A stretch of DNA of 64,000 bases from Papilionanthe hookeriana x Papilionanthe teres (lineage: Eukaryota > Streptophyta > Magnoliopsida > Asparagales > Orchidaceae): contig CM040427.1 in the NCBI GenBank assembly GCA_022702705.1, positions 74,205,283 to 74,269,282 of the forward strand. Reading direction: 5' to 3'. The notes beneath the pieces are model-generated. The model saw only the letters and a list, made by a program, of their open reading frames with translations, was not told where the DNA came from and searched no databases. Positions 33,515-43,494 of the stretch are shown here, one piece after another (positions within the stretch are counted from its first letter, which is position 1; each line of letters starts with the position of its first letter). The position numbers and the translations under genes were made by a program.

Positions 33515-34150
33515 TGACATGCGCAAATCTTTTTAGGTCAATCTCTACCTTTATTAACATAAATCAAATCTAAAACATTTACTCTCCTAATCGGGTCAGC
33601 AAATTGAAATTTAATGTGACCAAACCATCTCAGTTGACTCTCTACTCATGGCGTCCACTACAACCACACTAACTCTTTCACAGATATATTTGTTTTGCAT
33701 TTTATCTCGAAGTGCAAAAACTTATATCCACTAGAGCATTCTCCACTCAGCAACACTTAATTTCATGCTTCTGTTTTACATGCCAACATTTTGTTGCATA
33801 ATGCTTATAGGTCCCGCTGCCATCTCATAAAATTTTACTTCAAGTCTAAATGGTGTTTTTCTATGACAATAGGCCCTATGCTGCTATGCATTCCTCTATT
33901 TCAACCATCCAACTTGAATTTAACTAATAACATCCCCATCTATATAACCATTAAGCGCAATATAAATAACTTCATATGCCACGATACAATATTCCCATAT
34001 TAAATTCATTTGCAGAAACGTGACTAAAAATCCATTATGAACAAATATACAACTATCAAAAGATAACCTCTCTAATAATTGAGGGCTGCACACTGGCTGC
34101 ATGCTAATGTTCCAGCCCTCTAAAACTTATCTGAACCCAAATTTACAGTC
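33515..34150 (-). pseudogene. RTE LINE fragment, decayed
   Basis: Plus text AACATAAATCAAATCTAAAAC, TGTGACCAAACCATCTCAG, CAGCAACACTTAATTTCATGC, ATGCCAACATTTTGTTG, TTCAACCATCCAACTTGAATTT is the complement of the RTE C-terminal region up to the GDVxSRIQ block. The remaining part (33950-34150) matches the tail after the copy at 9105-9480, ending TTGTTAACGATCAAATT. Non-functional. Confidence 0.75.
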
Positions 34151-34609
34151 AAATTGTTAACGATCAAATTCAAAAATGATTATAAGTAAATTTTTGATAA
34201 ATTAAATATTGATTAATTATTTAACAGTAAAATGTTCATTTGTAGAAACCTGACTAAAAATCTATTTTGGACAAATATACAACTATTAAAAGTATCTCTA
34301 ATAATTGCAGGCTGCATACTAAATTTTAACGATCAAATGTAAAAATAATAATAAATAACTTTTTGATAAAATAATTTAGAGTAATTATTCAATAGTGAAG
34401 GAAATCCTGTTAGTGTATTTCAATGAAAATAATATAAGCTAATCAACATAAAGAAGGTTGAAAAGATCAGATCAAAGGATAGAAAGTATAAAAAGTAACA
34501 AAATTTAATTTCATTTTACTGTAAATTCTTCCAACCAAAGTAGGAGATTGGTTTGGAGCCTTCCCCGTTAATTAAAGCTAATCTAGAAACCCTAACTAAA
34601 CTGGTTTAA

Positions 34610-34905
34610 GATGTAAAAGTATGTTTTATAGAAAAGTGGGGAAAGAAAATGGGCTCATATTCATTTTCATTCAATCTACAGGAAGATCCAACCACCAATC
34701 CTCAATCAGTGATAACTGAAGTAACGGTTACCCACAACAGATGCACAGGCCATCCAAGCTACTCCATTGCCACGATGAGAACAGCGCACATCACTGAATC
34801 AACGTCTAATGAAGCTCTGCTCCACCATAAGGTTGCCAAGATTGGCTTTCAAGATAGATTTCATCATCATCGCCCAATCCATAAAGAGAGAAAATGATGA
34901 CGAGA
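34610..34905 (+). repeat. Alpha module, class II (copy 17), empty-site reference
   Basis: ATGTTTTATAGAAAAGTGGGG, AAGATCCAACCACCAATCCTC, GTAACGGTTACCCACAACAGA, core CAGGCCATCCAAGCTACTCCATTGCC, CACTGAATCAACGTCTAATG. Frame 34649-34897 is open through the core with E-V-T-V-T-H-N, then T-G-H-P-S-Y-S-I-A-T. It is the uninterrupted counterpart of copy 7. Confidence 0.75.
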
Positions 34906-35109
34906 GATGCAAAGATTCTCAGAATCATAGTGATGAAAATTAGGTTGAGTAATTTTTACTCATGAAAAAGATGTAAAGAATTGTTTGTAAGATACAAGTT
35001 TCAAAAATAAGTGAACTTGAAATGGCAACCATAATGCATATATGGGATGATGCATCTTAAGATTGCTCGACACAGCAGGTAGAAGCCCTGAAGAACACCA
35101 AAAGCGGAG

Positions 35110-35215
35110 AAAAATAAATGACAGGATTTATATTTTTCCATCACTAAGTTCCATCTATTTACTCTTCACGTCGACGAATGCACAGCGGTTGTACCCAAGA
35201 TGCACGTGCCTTTTT
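35110..35215 (+). repeat. Beta module, copy 2
   Basis: TCACTAAGTTCCATCTATTTAC, CTTCACGTCGACGAATGCAC, AGCGGTTGTACCCAAGATGCACG. Same context as 36940-37090. Confidence 0.6.
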
Positions 35216-35489
35216 TTTTATTTGGGGTAACATCGGCTTTAAAAAAAATGACACTATTGACTTTAAATGTTCATTACCGTGTAACTTTGTCTCTCTATCG
35301 ATCTGCCTCTCTCTCTCTCCTATCTTACCCTCCGACCTTTGAGGTCTGATTCTTAGACAAATCAGGATTCAACAAAATAATAATAATAATAATAAAAGCA
35401 GTTGTTGAGAAATTCATGGAATTAATAAAGATAACTTTGGGTAATTCAATATCATTTTGGAAATGCCAAAGTAAACTGTTTTTACTCAG

Positions 35490-35575
35490 GATTAATGCAA
35501 AAACGCAGTGGTTTACCACATGCAAGGGTCATCAAAGATGATCTCTGAAAATCCAACAAGAATACATAGAGATAA
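35490..35575 (+). repeat. Alpha module, diverged fragment (copy 18)
   Basis: CAAAAACGCAGTGGTTTACCAC, GCAAGGGTCATCAAAGATG. Short match to the AGCGGTTACC...GGGCCATCCAAGATG core. Confidence 0.4.
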
Positions 35576-35665
35576 AATCCGTGAAAATCATAGATAGGTA
35601 AAAAGAGAGAGAGAGAGAAAGAGTTAGATATATATAAAACAAAGCATGGAGTTCATGCCACATTC

Positions 35666-36100
35666 AAGCTTTGGCATCAATATAAAATTACTTTTAACAG
35701 CTCTACAGAAGAACAAAAACAGAAGAACAAAAAACACCAAACTTCAACTTTGATAAAATTATAGAAAACTATAAACATCAAGGGCTCATTCAGTTGCTTG
35801 AGAAAAGTGGAGAAGAGGCGAATCAAAAGCTCAGATTTGTATTTGCTCCATCAAAAAGGATATCCAACTAATTCCCAACCTCTGCAAGCTTTGGCATCAA
35901 TATAAAATTCCTTTTAACAGCTATACATAAGAAAAAAACACAAAATCAAACTTCAACTTTGTCAAAATTATAAGATACTATAAACATCAAGGGCTCATTC
36001 ATTTGCTTGAGAAAAGTGGAGAAGAGGAGAATCAAAAGCTAAGACTTGATTATGCCCCATCAAAAAGCACATCCAGCTAATTTCCAACATCTGGCTCATG
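35666..36100. repeat. About 219-bp tandem duplication containing alpha 5' parts
   Basis: AAGCTTTGGCATCAATATAAAATT at 35666 recurs at 35885. Both copies continue through TTTTAACAGCT, CTTCAACTTTG, ACTATAAACATCAAGGGCTC, TTGCTTGAGAAAAGTGGAGAAG and CCATCAAAAAG. Copy 19 of alpha (35780-35890) is the truncated 5' part at the end of the first unit. Confidence 0.8.
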
Positions 36101-36230
36101 AAAGCAGCGGTTACCCTCAAAGAAATCGGCCATCCAAGCAGCTTCTTCGCCATTGCACAAGAAGAGAGAATCTCGTAAGGACCATAAAATGATTGCCTTC
36201 CAAAAAGAACTTCATCATCGTTGCCCAATA
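35985..36230 (+). repeat. Alpha module, class III (copy 20)
   Basis: Paralogue of copy 13 at 24420-24665: CATGAAAGCAGCGGTTACCC, core CGGCCATCCAAGCAGCTTCTTCGCC, GACCATAAAATGATTGCCTTCC. The frame is open to ...E-I-G-H-P-S-S-F-F-A and then shifts. It is followed by (TA)n without the SINE. Confidence 0.7.
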
Positions 36231-36434
36231 ATATATATATATATAGAAAGAGAGTGAAGGAGAGAGGGAGAGGAGAGATATTTGAATTTATATGCCTCAT
36301 AATAGGCAAAATTTGGAAAATTGAAGCAAATATAATCATTAAGGCAATGATTAGGTCTGTTCCACAAGGGAATTGCCGCAGTATCTGAGAATGGTTGGTC
36401 AAACATACCATCCCAACCACAAGGGCTACTTAGA

Positions 36435-36590
36435 AGTATAAACCCTTTCACGAATAAAGCATTTCATATTTTGTCTCTAAGTGCAAAACCACTTATCACC
36501 GGAGCATTCTCATCTCAACAATACTAAATTTTATGCTTCACACATTACACTCGATGCATTCATCCACTTCTCAATAAAAAAGTAACGGAA
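36435..36590 (-). pseudogene. RTE LINE fragment, short
   Basis: AATAAAGCATTTCATATTTTG, CTCTAAGTGCAAAACCACTT, GGAGCATTCTCATCTCAAC, TTTTATGCTTC: the same segment that starts the copy at 25070-25620, in the paralogous position after the class III alpha module. Confidence 0.65.
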
Positions 36591-36694
36591 CTTGATTTCA
36601 TTTCCTGTGAATTCTGCCAACATTAGTAGGAGACAGGTTTAGATCATTCCCCATCATTTAAAGCTCATCCAGCAACCCTAACCAAGTTTTAAGA

Positions 36695-36880
36695 TATAAA
36701 AACATGTTTTATAGAAAACTGGGAAAGGCAATCGGCTTGTATTTGTTTTCATTCAATCAACGGGCGGATCCAAACACCAATTCTCTCTCAGGGTCAATGG
36801 AAGTAATGGTTACCCCCACAATAGATGCAAAGGCCATCCAAGCTACTCCATTGCCACTGGATGAGAATCTTAAGACTGCT
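36695..36880 (+). repeat. Alpha module, class II (copy 21)
   Basis: ATGTTTTATAGAAAACTGGG, CGGGCGGATCCAAACACCAAT, AATGGAAGTAATGGTTACCC, core AAGGCCATCCAAGCTACTCC, CACTGGATGAGAAT. The alpha frame reads M-E-V-M-V-T-P, then is shifted by one base. Confidence 0.7.
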
Positions 36881-36939
36881 CAAAACAGCAGATAGAAGAT
36901 ATGAAGAACATTAAAAATGCAGAAAATAAATGATATTTG

Positions 36940-37090
36940 TTTTTTTATTTCATCACTAAGTTCCATCTATTTATTCTTCATGTAGTTGCATGCAAGATGC
37001 ACGGGCCTTTCAAGATGTTTCGTGCCAATGCAATGTAATATCGAAAAGGCATTAAAATCTGGAATGCGCCAGCAAAAGCAATCCAACTCT
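36940..37090 (+). repeat. Beta module, copy 3
   Basis: TCACTAAGTTCCATCTATTTATTC, CTTCATGTAGTTGCATGCAAG, ATGCACGGGCCTTTCAAGATG, TCGTGCCAATGCAATG. Joins on the right to GCTCATTTGATTACAACTAAGA, as beta copy 1 does. Confidence 0.6.
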
Positions 37091-37293
37091 CCAATAGTGT
37101 GGTAAAAGATCACATTTCGTGATGAATACCCAGTACAAGTAAAGCTCATTTGATTACAACTAAGATCCAAATCAAGTAGGATGTAATAAAGGAAATTGTT
37201 GCTCTATATGCCTCAAAATTCACATATTTCAACTTATAGAATTGTCATTATCATGACACCCAAATGTTATAAATGTAAATATCAACTTTTGGG

Positions 37294-38143
37294 TGTTATT
37301 GCACCTCACGGCTACGGCGTATGTTACCAACTACGGCCTATAAAGCTCACAGCTCATGCAGCTCCGAACTCCGACCTCAGCAGCCTATTGAGGTTATTCC
37401 AACTCCCTGCTATGGCCTATATGACCAATGATACCGGAGGAGAAATGCCCAAACCATAAAATCAACTTTTATTAATAGGAAAAGAGGGGTTACAACAAAT
37501 ACAAACTGAAAATAACATCTCCAACACATAAAACGATAACAAACACCTCGAGAGTGGCGGTGGTGGTGGCGGTTGCTAGGTGAATCGAGATGACTAGCTG
37601 GAGTGGGAACAGTGAAGGAGAGGTGAGAAAAAGGCAGGAATAGGGAGAGCCCTGCCTGTCCTGTGCAGCTACAGCAAAAAATTGGGAACAAGAAAGGAAA
37701 GAAGACGAGAAAGAAAGGAAGAGAAGGGCCAGGCGACAATGCCACCACTCCTCCAAATCTTCTTGCTCTGAGGACGGCCTCTTACTTGTCTTGTGTCCCT
37801 CTCCTGAGGAGAGCACGCTAAAAAACCATAAGAAACAGGTCAGCTCTGGCGATCGCAGACTCTGGGCTTGAGCACAACTCTTTTCCAGCTCAACCCTTTC
37901 ACGGATACCTCACCTGCTTGTTTACGCTTCACGTCTAACTTACGAGCCTGCGCCCGTCTATAGCACATAGCTTTGAGGAGTACACCCTTATTGGAAGGCA
38001 GTGCACCTTTGCCAGACATCTCAAAGACATCACAAAAAACACAAAAAGAGAAGGATATGAGACATAGGAGCAAGAAGATACGAAGACGGCGCAAAACTCC
38101 CTTACCCCAAAGCTTATTTATAATGGCCCAAGCATGTCTAACA
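37294..38143 (-). mobile_element. 850-bp promoter-to-poly(A) unit, LTR-like (or small gene)
   Basis: The termini are TGTTA (37294) and TAACA (38143), the TG...CA inverted ends expected of an LTR. On the minus strand a TATAAATAAG box lies near 38118, and an AATAAAAG poly(A)-type signal near 37474 is followed by a further 180 bp. The neighbouring module link TCTAACACCTAAACTTC is cut at the right end and an inverted link TTTTGGGTGTTA at the left end. No 5-bp target duplication is present (TTGGG versus CCTAA). U3 would be unusually short (about 20 bp), so an expressed small gene or retrocopy is the alternative. A GGTGGTGGTGGCGG tract lies at 37557-37575. Confidence 0.4.
37840..38094 (-). CDS. Hypothetical 84-residue frame, doubtful
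   Basis: The frame begins 20-25 bp after the TATA-like box, at an ATG too close to it to be a comfortable start. Residues 1-25 are hydrophobic (MRRLRIFLLLCLISFSFCVF...), as in a signal peptide. An internal ATG at 38019 would give a 59-residue basic protein starting MSGKGALPSNKG with several Lys/Arg runs (R-R-A-Q-A-R-K, K-R-K-Q-A-G). No family is recognised. It may simply be the leader of an LTR. Kept only because TATA box, frame and poly(A)-type signal lie in order on one strand. Confidence 0.18.
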   Translation of the reverse strand: MRRLRIFLLLCLISFSFCVFCDVFEMSGKGALPSNKGVLLKAMCYRRAQARKLDVKRKQAGEVSVKGLSWKRVVLKPRVCDRQS

Positions 38144-38144
38144 C

Positions 38145-38345
38145 CTAAACTTCAATTTTGTCCAACAGCCTATATATCCAACAGCCAGATCACTTCAGCT
38201 TGCAGATGGGAAGCAGTGGTTGCCCTCAAACAAAAAGACATTCCAAACTGCTATATCCCATTGCTTGATAAGAGTGAATCTCCGAAGAACCGCAAATGAT
38301 TGCCTTTGATGATGGATTTCATACCATCATTATGAGTGTGTAACG
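38145..38345 (+). repeat. Alpha module, class I (copy 22)
   Basis: TATATCCAACAGCCAGATCAC, CAGTGGTTGCCCTCAAAC, core GACATTCCAAACTGCTATATCCC, GATGGATTTCATACCATCATT. Frame 37973-38299 is open over it with A-V-V-A-L-K-Q-K-D-I-P-N-C, Y-I-P-L-L-D-K-S-E-S. Confidence 0.7.
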
Positions 38346-38384
38346 GGCGCTTGTTACATACCGAATAGTCAACTCTAATGTATT

Positions 38385-38590
38385 TGCATATCTAACACCA
38401 AAATTTCAATTTCGTCAAACAGCATATATCCAACAAGTATACTATAGCTAGCCTTTCGAAGTAGCGGTTAACCGCAAATAACTAGGCCATCCATGCTGCT
38501 ATATCCCCACTGCTTGAGAAGAGTGGATTCATGAAGGACCCAAAAAGATTGCCTTTCATGGTGCGCATAACGCCATCATGTAAAATATAT
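38385..38590 (+). repeat. Alpha module, class I (copy 23)
   Basis: ATATCCAACAAGTATACTATA, GAAGTAGCGGTTAACC, core TAGGCCATCCATGCTGCTATATCCCC, GAAGAGTGGATTCATGAAGGACC. The frame is shifted by one base before the core. Confidence 0.65.
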
Positions 38591-38628
38591 ATAATAAAAA
38601 AGTAAAAAAAGAAAATAAAAAAATAATT

Positions 38629-38630
<2 letters not shown>

Positions 38631-38691
<61 letters not shown>
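38631..38691. repeat. (TA)n microsatellite, about 60 bp
   Basis: Uninterrupted TA run, followed by a GA-rich tract to 38719. Confidence 0.95.
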
Positions 38692-38693
<2 letters not shown>

Positions 38694-38908
38694 AGAAAGA
38701 GAGAGACAGAGAGAGAGAGCTACACACATACCACACTAAGCTTCTGTAATTACATATCAAACACCTAAACTTCTACATCTTACACCTAAACTTTATATAT
38801 ATATATATATAAAGAGAAAGAGAGAGTCAGAGAGAGAGAGCTACACACATACCACACTAAGCTTCTGTAATTACATATCAAACACCTTAACTTCTACATC
38901 TTACATAT
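38680..38908. repeat. 121-bp tandem duplication, two copies
   Basis: TATATAAAGAGAAAGAGAGAG...CTACACACATACCACACTAAG...TCTACATCTTACA occurs twice, offset 121 bp, with three or four differences. Recent. Confidence 0.9.
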
Positions 38909-39150
38909 AATCACTCATCCACTTGAGCATTCTCCTCTCAGCAACACTTAACTTCAACAAACCTACTTGACGTCAACTAATAACATCCCCATCTCTATCA
39001 CCATAAAGCGTAAAATAGATAACATCATATGCTACAAATAAAAATATTCCCATAACAAGTTCATTTATAGAAAGACAACTAAAAATCCATTATGGACAAA
39101 AATACAACTAATAAAGATAGCCTCTAATTATTATTGGACAACAATCAAAA
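38905..39150 (-). pseudogene. RTE LINE fragment, decayed
   Basis: ATCACTCATCCACTTGAGCATTC, TCAGCAACACTTAACTTC, TAATAACATCCCCATC, then the same tail as at 33950-34100 (CATTATGGACAAA, TACAACTAATAAAGATAG). The RPAMLYG block is deleted. Confidence 0.65.
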
Positions 39151-39239
39151 GCTACTTTCTGAAAAGTATAAGCAATAAGTAAGAGACTGGTCTGGATCCA
39201 TCCCTATTAATTAAGGTCATCCTGCAATGCTAACCAAAC

Positions 39240-39450
39240 TAGTTTAAGGTATAAGAATATGTTTTATGGAAAGGTGGGGAAGGGTAACGGGATCAGATCT
39301 GTTTTCATTCAATCAAAAGACTGAAGTTCTGCTCTATCATAGGGTTGGCAAAATTATCTTTCATGATAGATTTCATCATCTTCGCCCAATCCATAAAAGG
39401 AGAAAATGAAGGTGAGAGATCCAAAGATTGGATTTCATCATCATCGCCCA
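39240..39450 (+). repeat. Alpha module, class II, core deleted (copy 24)
   Basis: AAGAATATGTTTTATGGAAAGG, CATTCAATCAAAAGACTGAAG, then directly TGAAGTTCTGCTCTATCATAG, ATAGATTTCATCATCTTCGCC. The CCATCCAAGC core is missing, and GGATTTCATCATCATCGCC is repeated at 39429. Confidence 0.6.
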
Positions 39451-39859
39451 ATCCAAATCTTTCATGTCAAATAAAAAATTTCACCATTTTAACCCTTATT
39501 AATTGAAATACACCTTCTATGCACAGGGAATGTGGCACAACTGCAAAAATTAAGCATCAATTACATAAAAGACCACCTGAAACATTGCTATTTACAATAC
39601 AACCATCGTCTTTAATCAATTTTTCAAATTCTCACTCAAATATCTAAATTCATAGTAAAACCCCAACCCATATTTTTCATTTTTATTCAAATTATCAATA
39701 GTTTGATCGAGACATGCATAAATACATCGGTTCTGTAGTTCAACAAAATTACCCAGGTGCTTATTTTAATCACTGTCCAAGCACAGTGGGAGCTGGAGAA
39801 ATTGAGTATGTTGTGCGCGTGTGAGAGAGAGAGAGGTGGGTGGGGATGGGGGAGGGGGG
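39451..39859. other. No gene recognised
   Basis: A+T-rich. AAAAGACCACCTGAAACATTGC near 39565 matches the CAGACCACCTGAAACACTGAT block before the (TA)n at 7864. Ends in a G-rich run (39830-39859). Confidence 0.45.
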
Positions 39860-41098
39860 CAATTCTTATGAATTTACATATCTGACATGTATACTTTCCA
39901 TTCTACATTTATCACTCAAATCTTTCCCATCACATAAAAAATGCACGATTTATATATTAAAAGGTAAAATACATCTTCTCAGATATAGAGAAGGTGGCAT
40001 GAATGACGTGTTACAATTGTTTTGAATTTTCCAAATAGATTTTGATCGAATCAAGATCTATTAGGAATTCACCACGAGAATCTTTCATTCACGTTCATAT
40101 TAATGAGAAAACTAAATCGATACAATAGCGGAAGCGTACCTGAATCCATTTGATCGATTGCAAGCAATGATCTTCCAATCTGCAGACTTTCTGGAGTTTT
40201 CCTTAGTCTCTCTCGTTGATGGGATACAAGAGAATAATTTTTCTTTCTCTTACTCTGCAGACCGGGGAACATTACCTCCTTATTTAATATAACCAACTGG
40301 TGGATTACTAAGACTCGTTTAATTCCAATTCTGCCCCTCATCAAATTGGAATTTGCACTTATCAGTATCCACACGTATAATTTCATGACAAATGTGTCTA
40401 AAATCATAAACTTTATTCTTAATTAGACCACAATAATTTTGACTTATTAAATGATGACCCAACACATTTATTAATTGCATTGTAGTCCCATAATTGATCC
40501 AACATAACGTACAGGTGTTAACCAAGTGAGTGGTATGCATGTAAATCTTCCTTTATTTTTTTCACTCAGTTTCCGTGGCTCACATCAGAAATTCTGAAAG
40601 ACATTTTTGTTGCAAATGCATTACGTGCATATAACACTTCAAAGCCAAACCACAACATAACATATTCAAGAAAATGTGTATGGCACTTCAAAAAGTTAAT
40701 ATTAGTGATTGTTGAATACGCATCTATCCAGGGGTCACACCCAAGGAATAGAGCATAAAACTGGATAGAGAGAGTGCACAGTAATGAACGGTAGAATGAG
40801 CGTAAAACAGTATTGATATGATGCTAAAGAATGAGGTGGTATATAAGTATCAAGGTGTATGTCTCAAAGTTTTTAATCTCACCTCAAATACTTTTATTTG
40901 AGCTCATTTGAGCTCAAACTGGATCATCATTGGCATTGTAGAGAAAGTCTCATCTACATGTTCAGTACCAAGCTCTGAAACTCCTTAGCCTGACGAGCAA
41001 ACTTTAATTTGGATAAGATTATAACTGATGAGGGATACACTCTACGATTAGAGGAATGCTCCTTGATGTTCAAGCTTTCTGAAACAGATTTGAACCCA
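39860..41098. repeat. 1.24-kb tandem duplication, copy 1
   Basis: Starts CAATTCTTATGAATTTACATA and ends TTTGAACCCAAATT. Copy 2 is 1329 bp downstream at the start and 1305 bp at the end, because copy 2 has lost about 24 bp in small deletions. Identity by eye is about 97 percent. An 87-bp unique spacer (41102-41188) separates them, so they are not the LTRs of a complete element. The middle part (about 40063-40510) reads on the minus strand like a copia-type LTR (TGTTGGATCAATTATGGG start, AATAAGGAGG, ...GGTACGCTTCCGC), lying inside the duplicated unit. Confidence 0.9.
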
Positions 41099-41188
41099 AA
41101 TTAGAAGTAATATTTCAGAAATTCATTACTATTCATGGAGATGCAACTAAAGATTTAATTATTTGGGAGCATCTACATACATACTACC

Positions 41189-42403
41189 CAATTCTTATGA
41201 ATTTACATATCTGACATGTATACTTTCCATTCTACATTTATCACTCAAATCTTTCCCATCACATAAAAAATGCACGATTTATATATTAAAAGGTAAAATA
41301 CATCTTCTCAGATATAGAGAAGGTGGCATGAATGACGTGTTACAATTGTTTTGAATTTTCCAAATAGATTTTGATCGAATCAAGATCTATTAGGAATTCA
41401 CCACGAGAATCTTTCATTCACGTTCATATTAATGAGAAAACTAAATCGATACAATAGCGGAAGCGTACTCTGAATCCATTTGATCGATTGCAAGCAATGA
41501 TCTTCCAATCTGCGGACTTTCCGGAGTTTTCCTTAGCTCTCTCGTTGATGGGATACAGAGAATAATTTTTCTTTCTCTTACTCGCAGACAGGGAATATTA
41601 CCTCCTTATTTAATATAACCAACTGGTGGTTACAAGAACTGTTTAATTCCAATTCTGCCCCTCATCAAATTGGAATTTGTATCCACACGTATAATTTCAT
41701 GACAAATGTGTCTAAAGTCATAAACTTCATTCTTAATTAGACCACAATAATTTTGACTTATTAAATGATGACCCAACACATTTATTAATTACATTGTAGT
41801 CTCATAATTGATCCAACATAACGTACAGGTGTTAACCAAGTGAGTGGTATGCATGTAAATCTTCCTTTATTTTTTTCACTCAGTTTCCGTGGCTCACATC
41901 AGAAATTCTGAAAGACATTTTTGTTGCAAATGCATATAACACTTCAAAGCCAAACCACAACATAACATATTCAAGAAAATGTGTATAGCACTTCAAAAAG
42001 TTAATATTAATGATTGTTGAATACACATCTATCCAGGGGTCACACCCAAGGAATAGAGCATAAAACTGGATAGAGAGAGTGCACAGTAATGAACGGTAGA
42101 ATGAGCGTAAAACAGTATTGATATGATGCTAAAGAATGAGGTGGTATATAAGTATCAAGGTGTATGTCTCAAAGTTTTTAATCTCACCTCAAATACTTTT
42201 ATTTGAGCTCATTTGAGCTCAAACTGGATCATCATTGGCATTGTAGAGAAAGTCTCATCTACATGTTCAGTACCAAGCTCTGAAACTCCTTAGCCTGACG
42301 AGCAAACTTTAATTTGGATAAGATTATAACTGATGAGGGATACACTCTACGATTAGAGGAATGCTCCTTGATGTTCAAGCTTTCTGAAACAGATTTGAAC
42401 CCA
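41189..42403. repeat. 1.24-kb tandem duplication, copy 2
   Basis: Second copy of 39860-41098. Small losses include one near CTCGCAGACAGGG (41583) and one in the ATTACGTGCAT stretch (about 41930). The right end continues into ATTTGAAATCACAGC, the normal module context before beta. The short plus frames at 39840-40025 and 41163-41354 are the same frame in the two copies. Confidence 0.9.
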
Positions 42404-42499
42404 AATTTGAAATCACAGCAATAATGCATCTATGGGATGATGAATCATAAGACTGCTCAACGCAGCAGATAAAGCCCTAAAAAAATCAAAAGGGGAGAA

Positions 42500-42590
42500 A
42501 GTAAATGACATATCTTATGTTCTTTCTCACTTTATAATTCACGTCAACGCATACAGCGTTTGCAACCAAGATGCGCATGCCTTTTTTTAT
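42500..42590 (+). repeat. Beta module, copy 4
   Basis: TAATTCACGTCAACGCATACAG, CGTTTGCAACCAAGATGCGCATGCC. Truncated right after the core. Confidence 0.5.
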
Positions 42591-42654
42591 GGGAAATTTA
42601 CATACATAGCACCAAATCCTTATGCAATTATTCAACTCATGAGTGGTCTTATCT

Positions 42655-42945
42655 GGACACGTGAAAAATTATTTATAGGGAATACGAATGCAGAACTGCA
42701 TGCGTACAAACATGTAGGAAGGTTATTCAGAGGATACTGAGAGTTATGTCAGTATTATTGGGGTTAATACCTTCAATAATCTCACAAAGCCTCCCAATAA
42801 TACCAAAAAAAATTTTTGAAAGCCGAACTAAAAAAAATATTGGTAGGTTATTGGGGGGTTATGGAGAGATTATTAGAGTTGATACCCCCAATAACAATTG
42901 CGCGGGCATTCCAAACGTAAATATCTCTCGGACCCGTGACAAGTT
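42655..42945. mobile_element. Relic related to the Mutator-like MITE at 5419-5789
   Basis: GTGAAAAATTATTTATAGGG, ATGCGTACAAACATG and repeated GGTTATT / AATAACC words (42720-42900) recall the left arm and interior of 5419-5789. The terminal repeats cannot be matched, so kinship is tentative. Confidence 0.35.
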
Positions 42946-43051
42946 CTAATTGGAATCTCGGTTTGCATCAGAACTCCTGATGCATGACTTCTAATACAAA
43001 TCTGCATCAGAACTCTTAATACAATAAATTTTCAACACCCAAACTCTGATT

Positions 43052-43072
43052 TTTAGGGTTTAGGGTTTAGGG
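43052..43072 (+). repeat. Three tandem TTTAGGG units
   Basis: TTTAGGG x3, the plant telomere unit. The array is short and isolated. Confidence 0.9.
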
Positions 43073-43129
43073 CGAATCAACTCAACGCCAAATCACGTAT
43101 AAATCACCGTGTTTGATTGTTGTACTCTA

Positions 43130-43405
43130 AATTTCTTCTTTTCCGCATCGTTTTTGCATAAGAATGTCGCCATTAGAGCTAGCTGGGAAGACAGCGGGAT
43201 CGCAGCTTACAGATACTCCCATCTTTCTCATTCTTCCTCCTACTAAACATCATTGAGGGAGGTATGCTTGTTCGCGCCATTCTTCCTCTTCGCTCCTCCC
43301 GGATTAATCGCCACTAGGCGTCATTTTGGGATTTACGGGAGCTCAGGATTTACGGAGACATTTTTTGCCGTTTGGCAGGATTTAGCTTAAATCCATATAC
43401 CAAGT
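43130..43405 (+). mobile_element. M2 module, copy 3
   Basis: CGCCATTAGAGCTAGCTGGGAA, CCCATCTTTCTCATTCTTC, TTACGGGAGCTCAGGATTTACGGAGA, GCCGTTTGGCAGGATTTAGC. Same family as 7940-8292 (same strand) and 22989-23600 (inverted). The ending TIR is degenerate. Confidence 0.45.
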
Positions 43406-43494
43406 GTTTCAGGCAGAGAGGAAGTGATAAATGCGAGGGTTTGGGGCAGAGAAGGAAAGGGGTAGATAGAATGATGTTTAGGTAAAAGGGAGAT

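Noticed and set aside
39860..42403. LTR pair of a complete retrotransposon
   Set aside because: The copies are separated by 87 bp only, and their ends are not TG...CA.
43052..43072. Interstitial telomere from a chromosome fusion
   Set aside because: Only three TTTAGGG units, and similar AGGGTTTAGGG words at 28.3 kb lie in a repeat; chance or promoter motif is enough.
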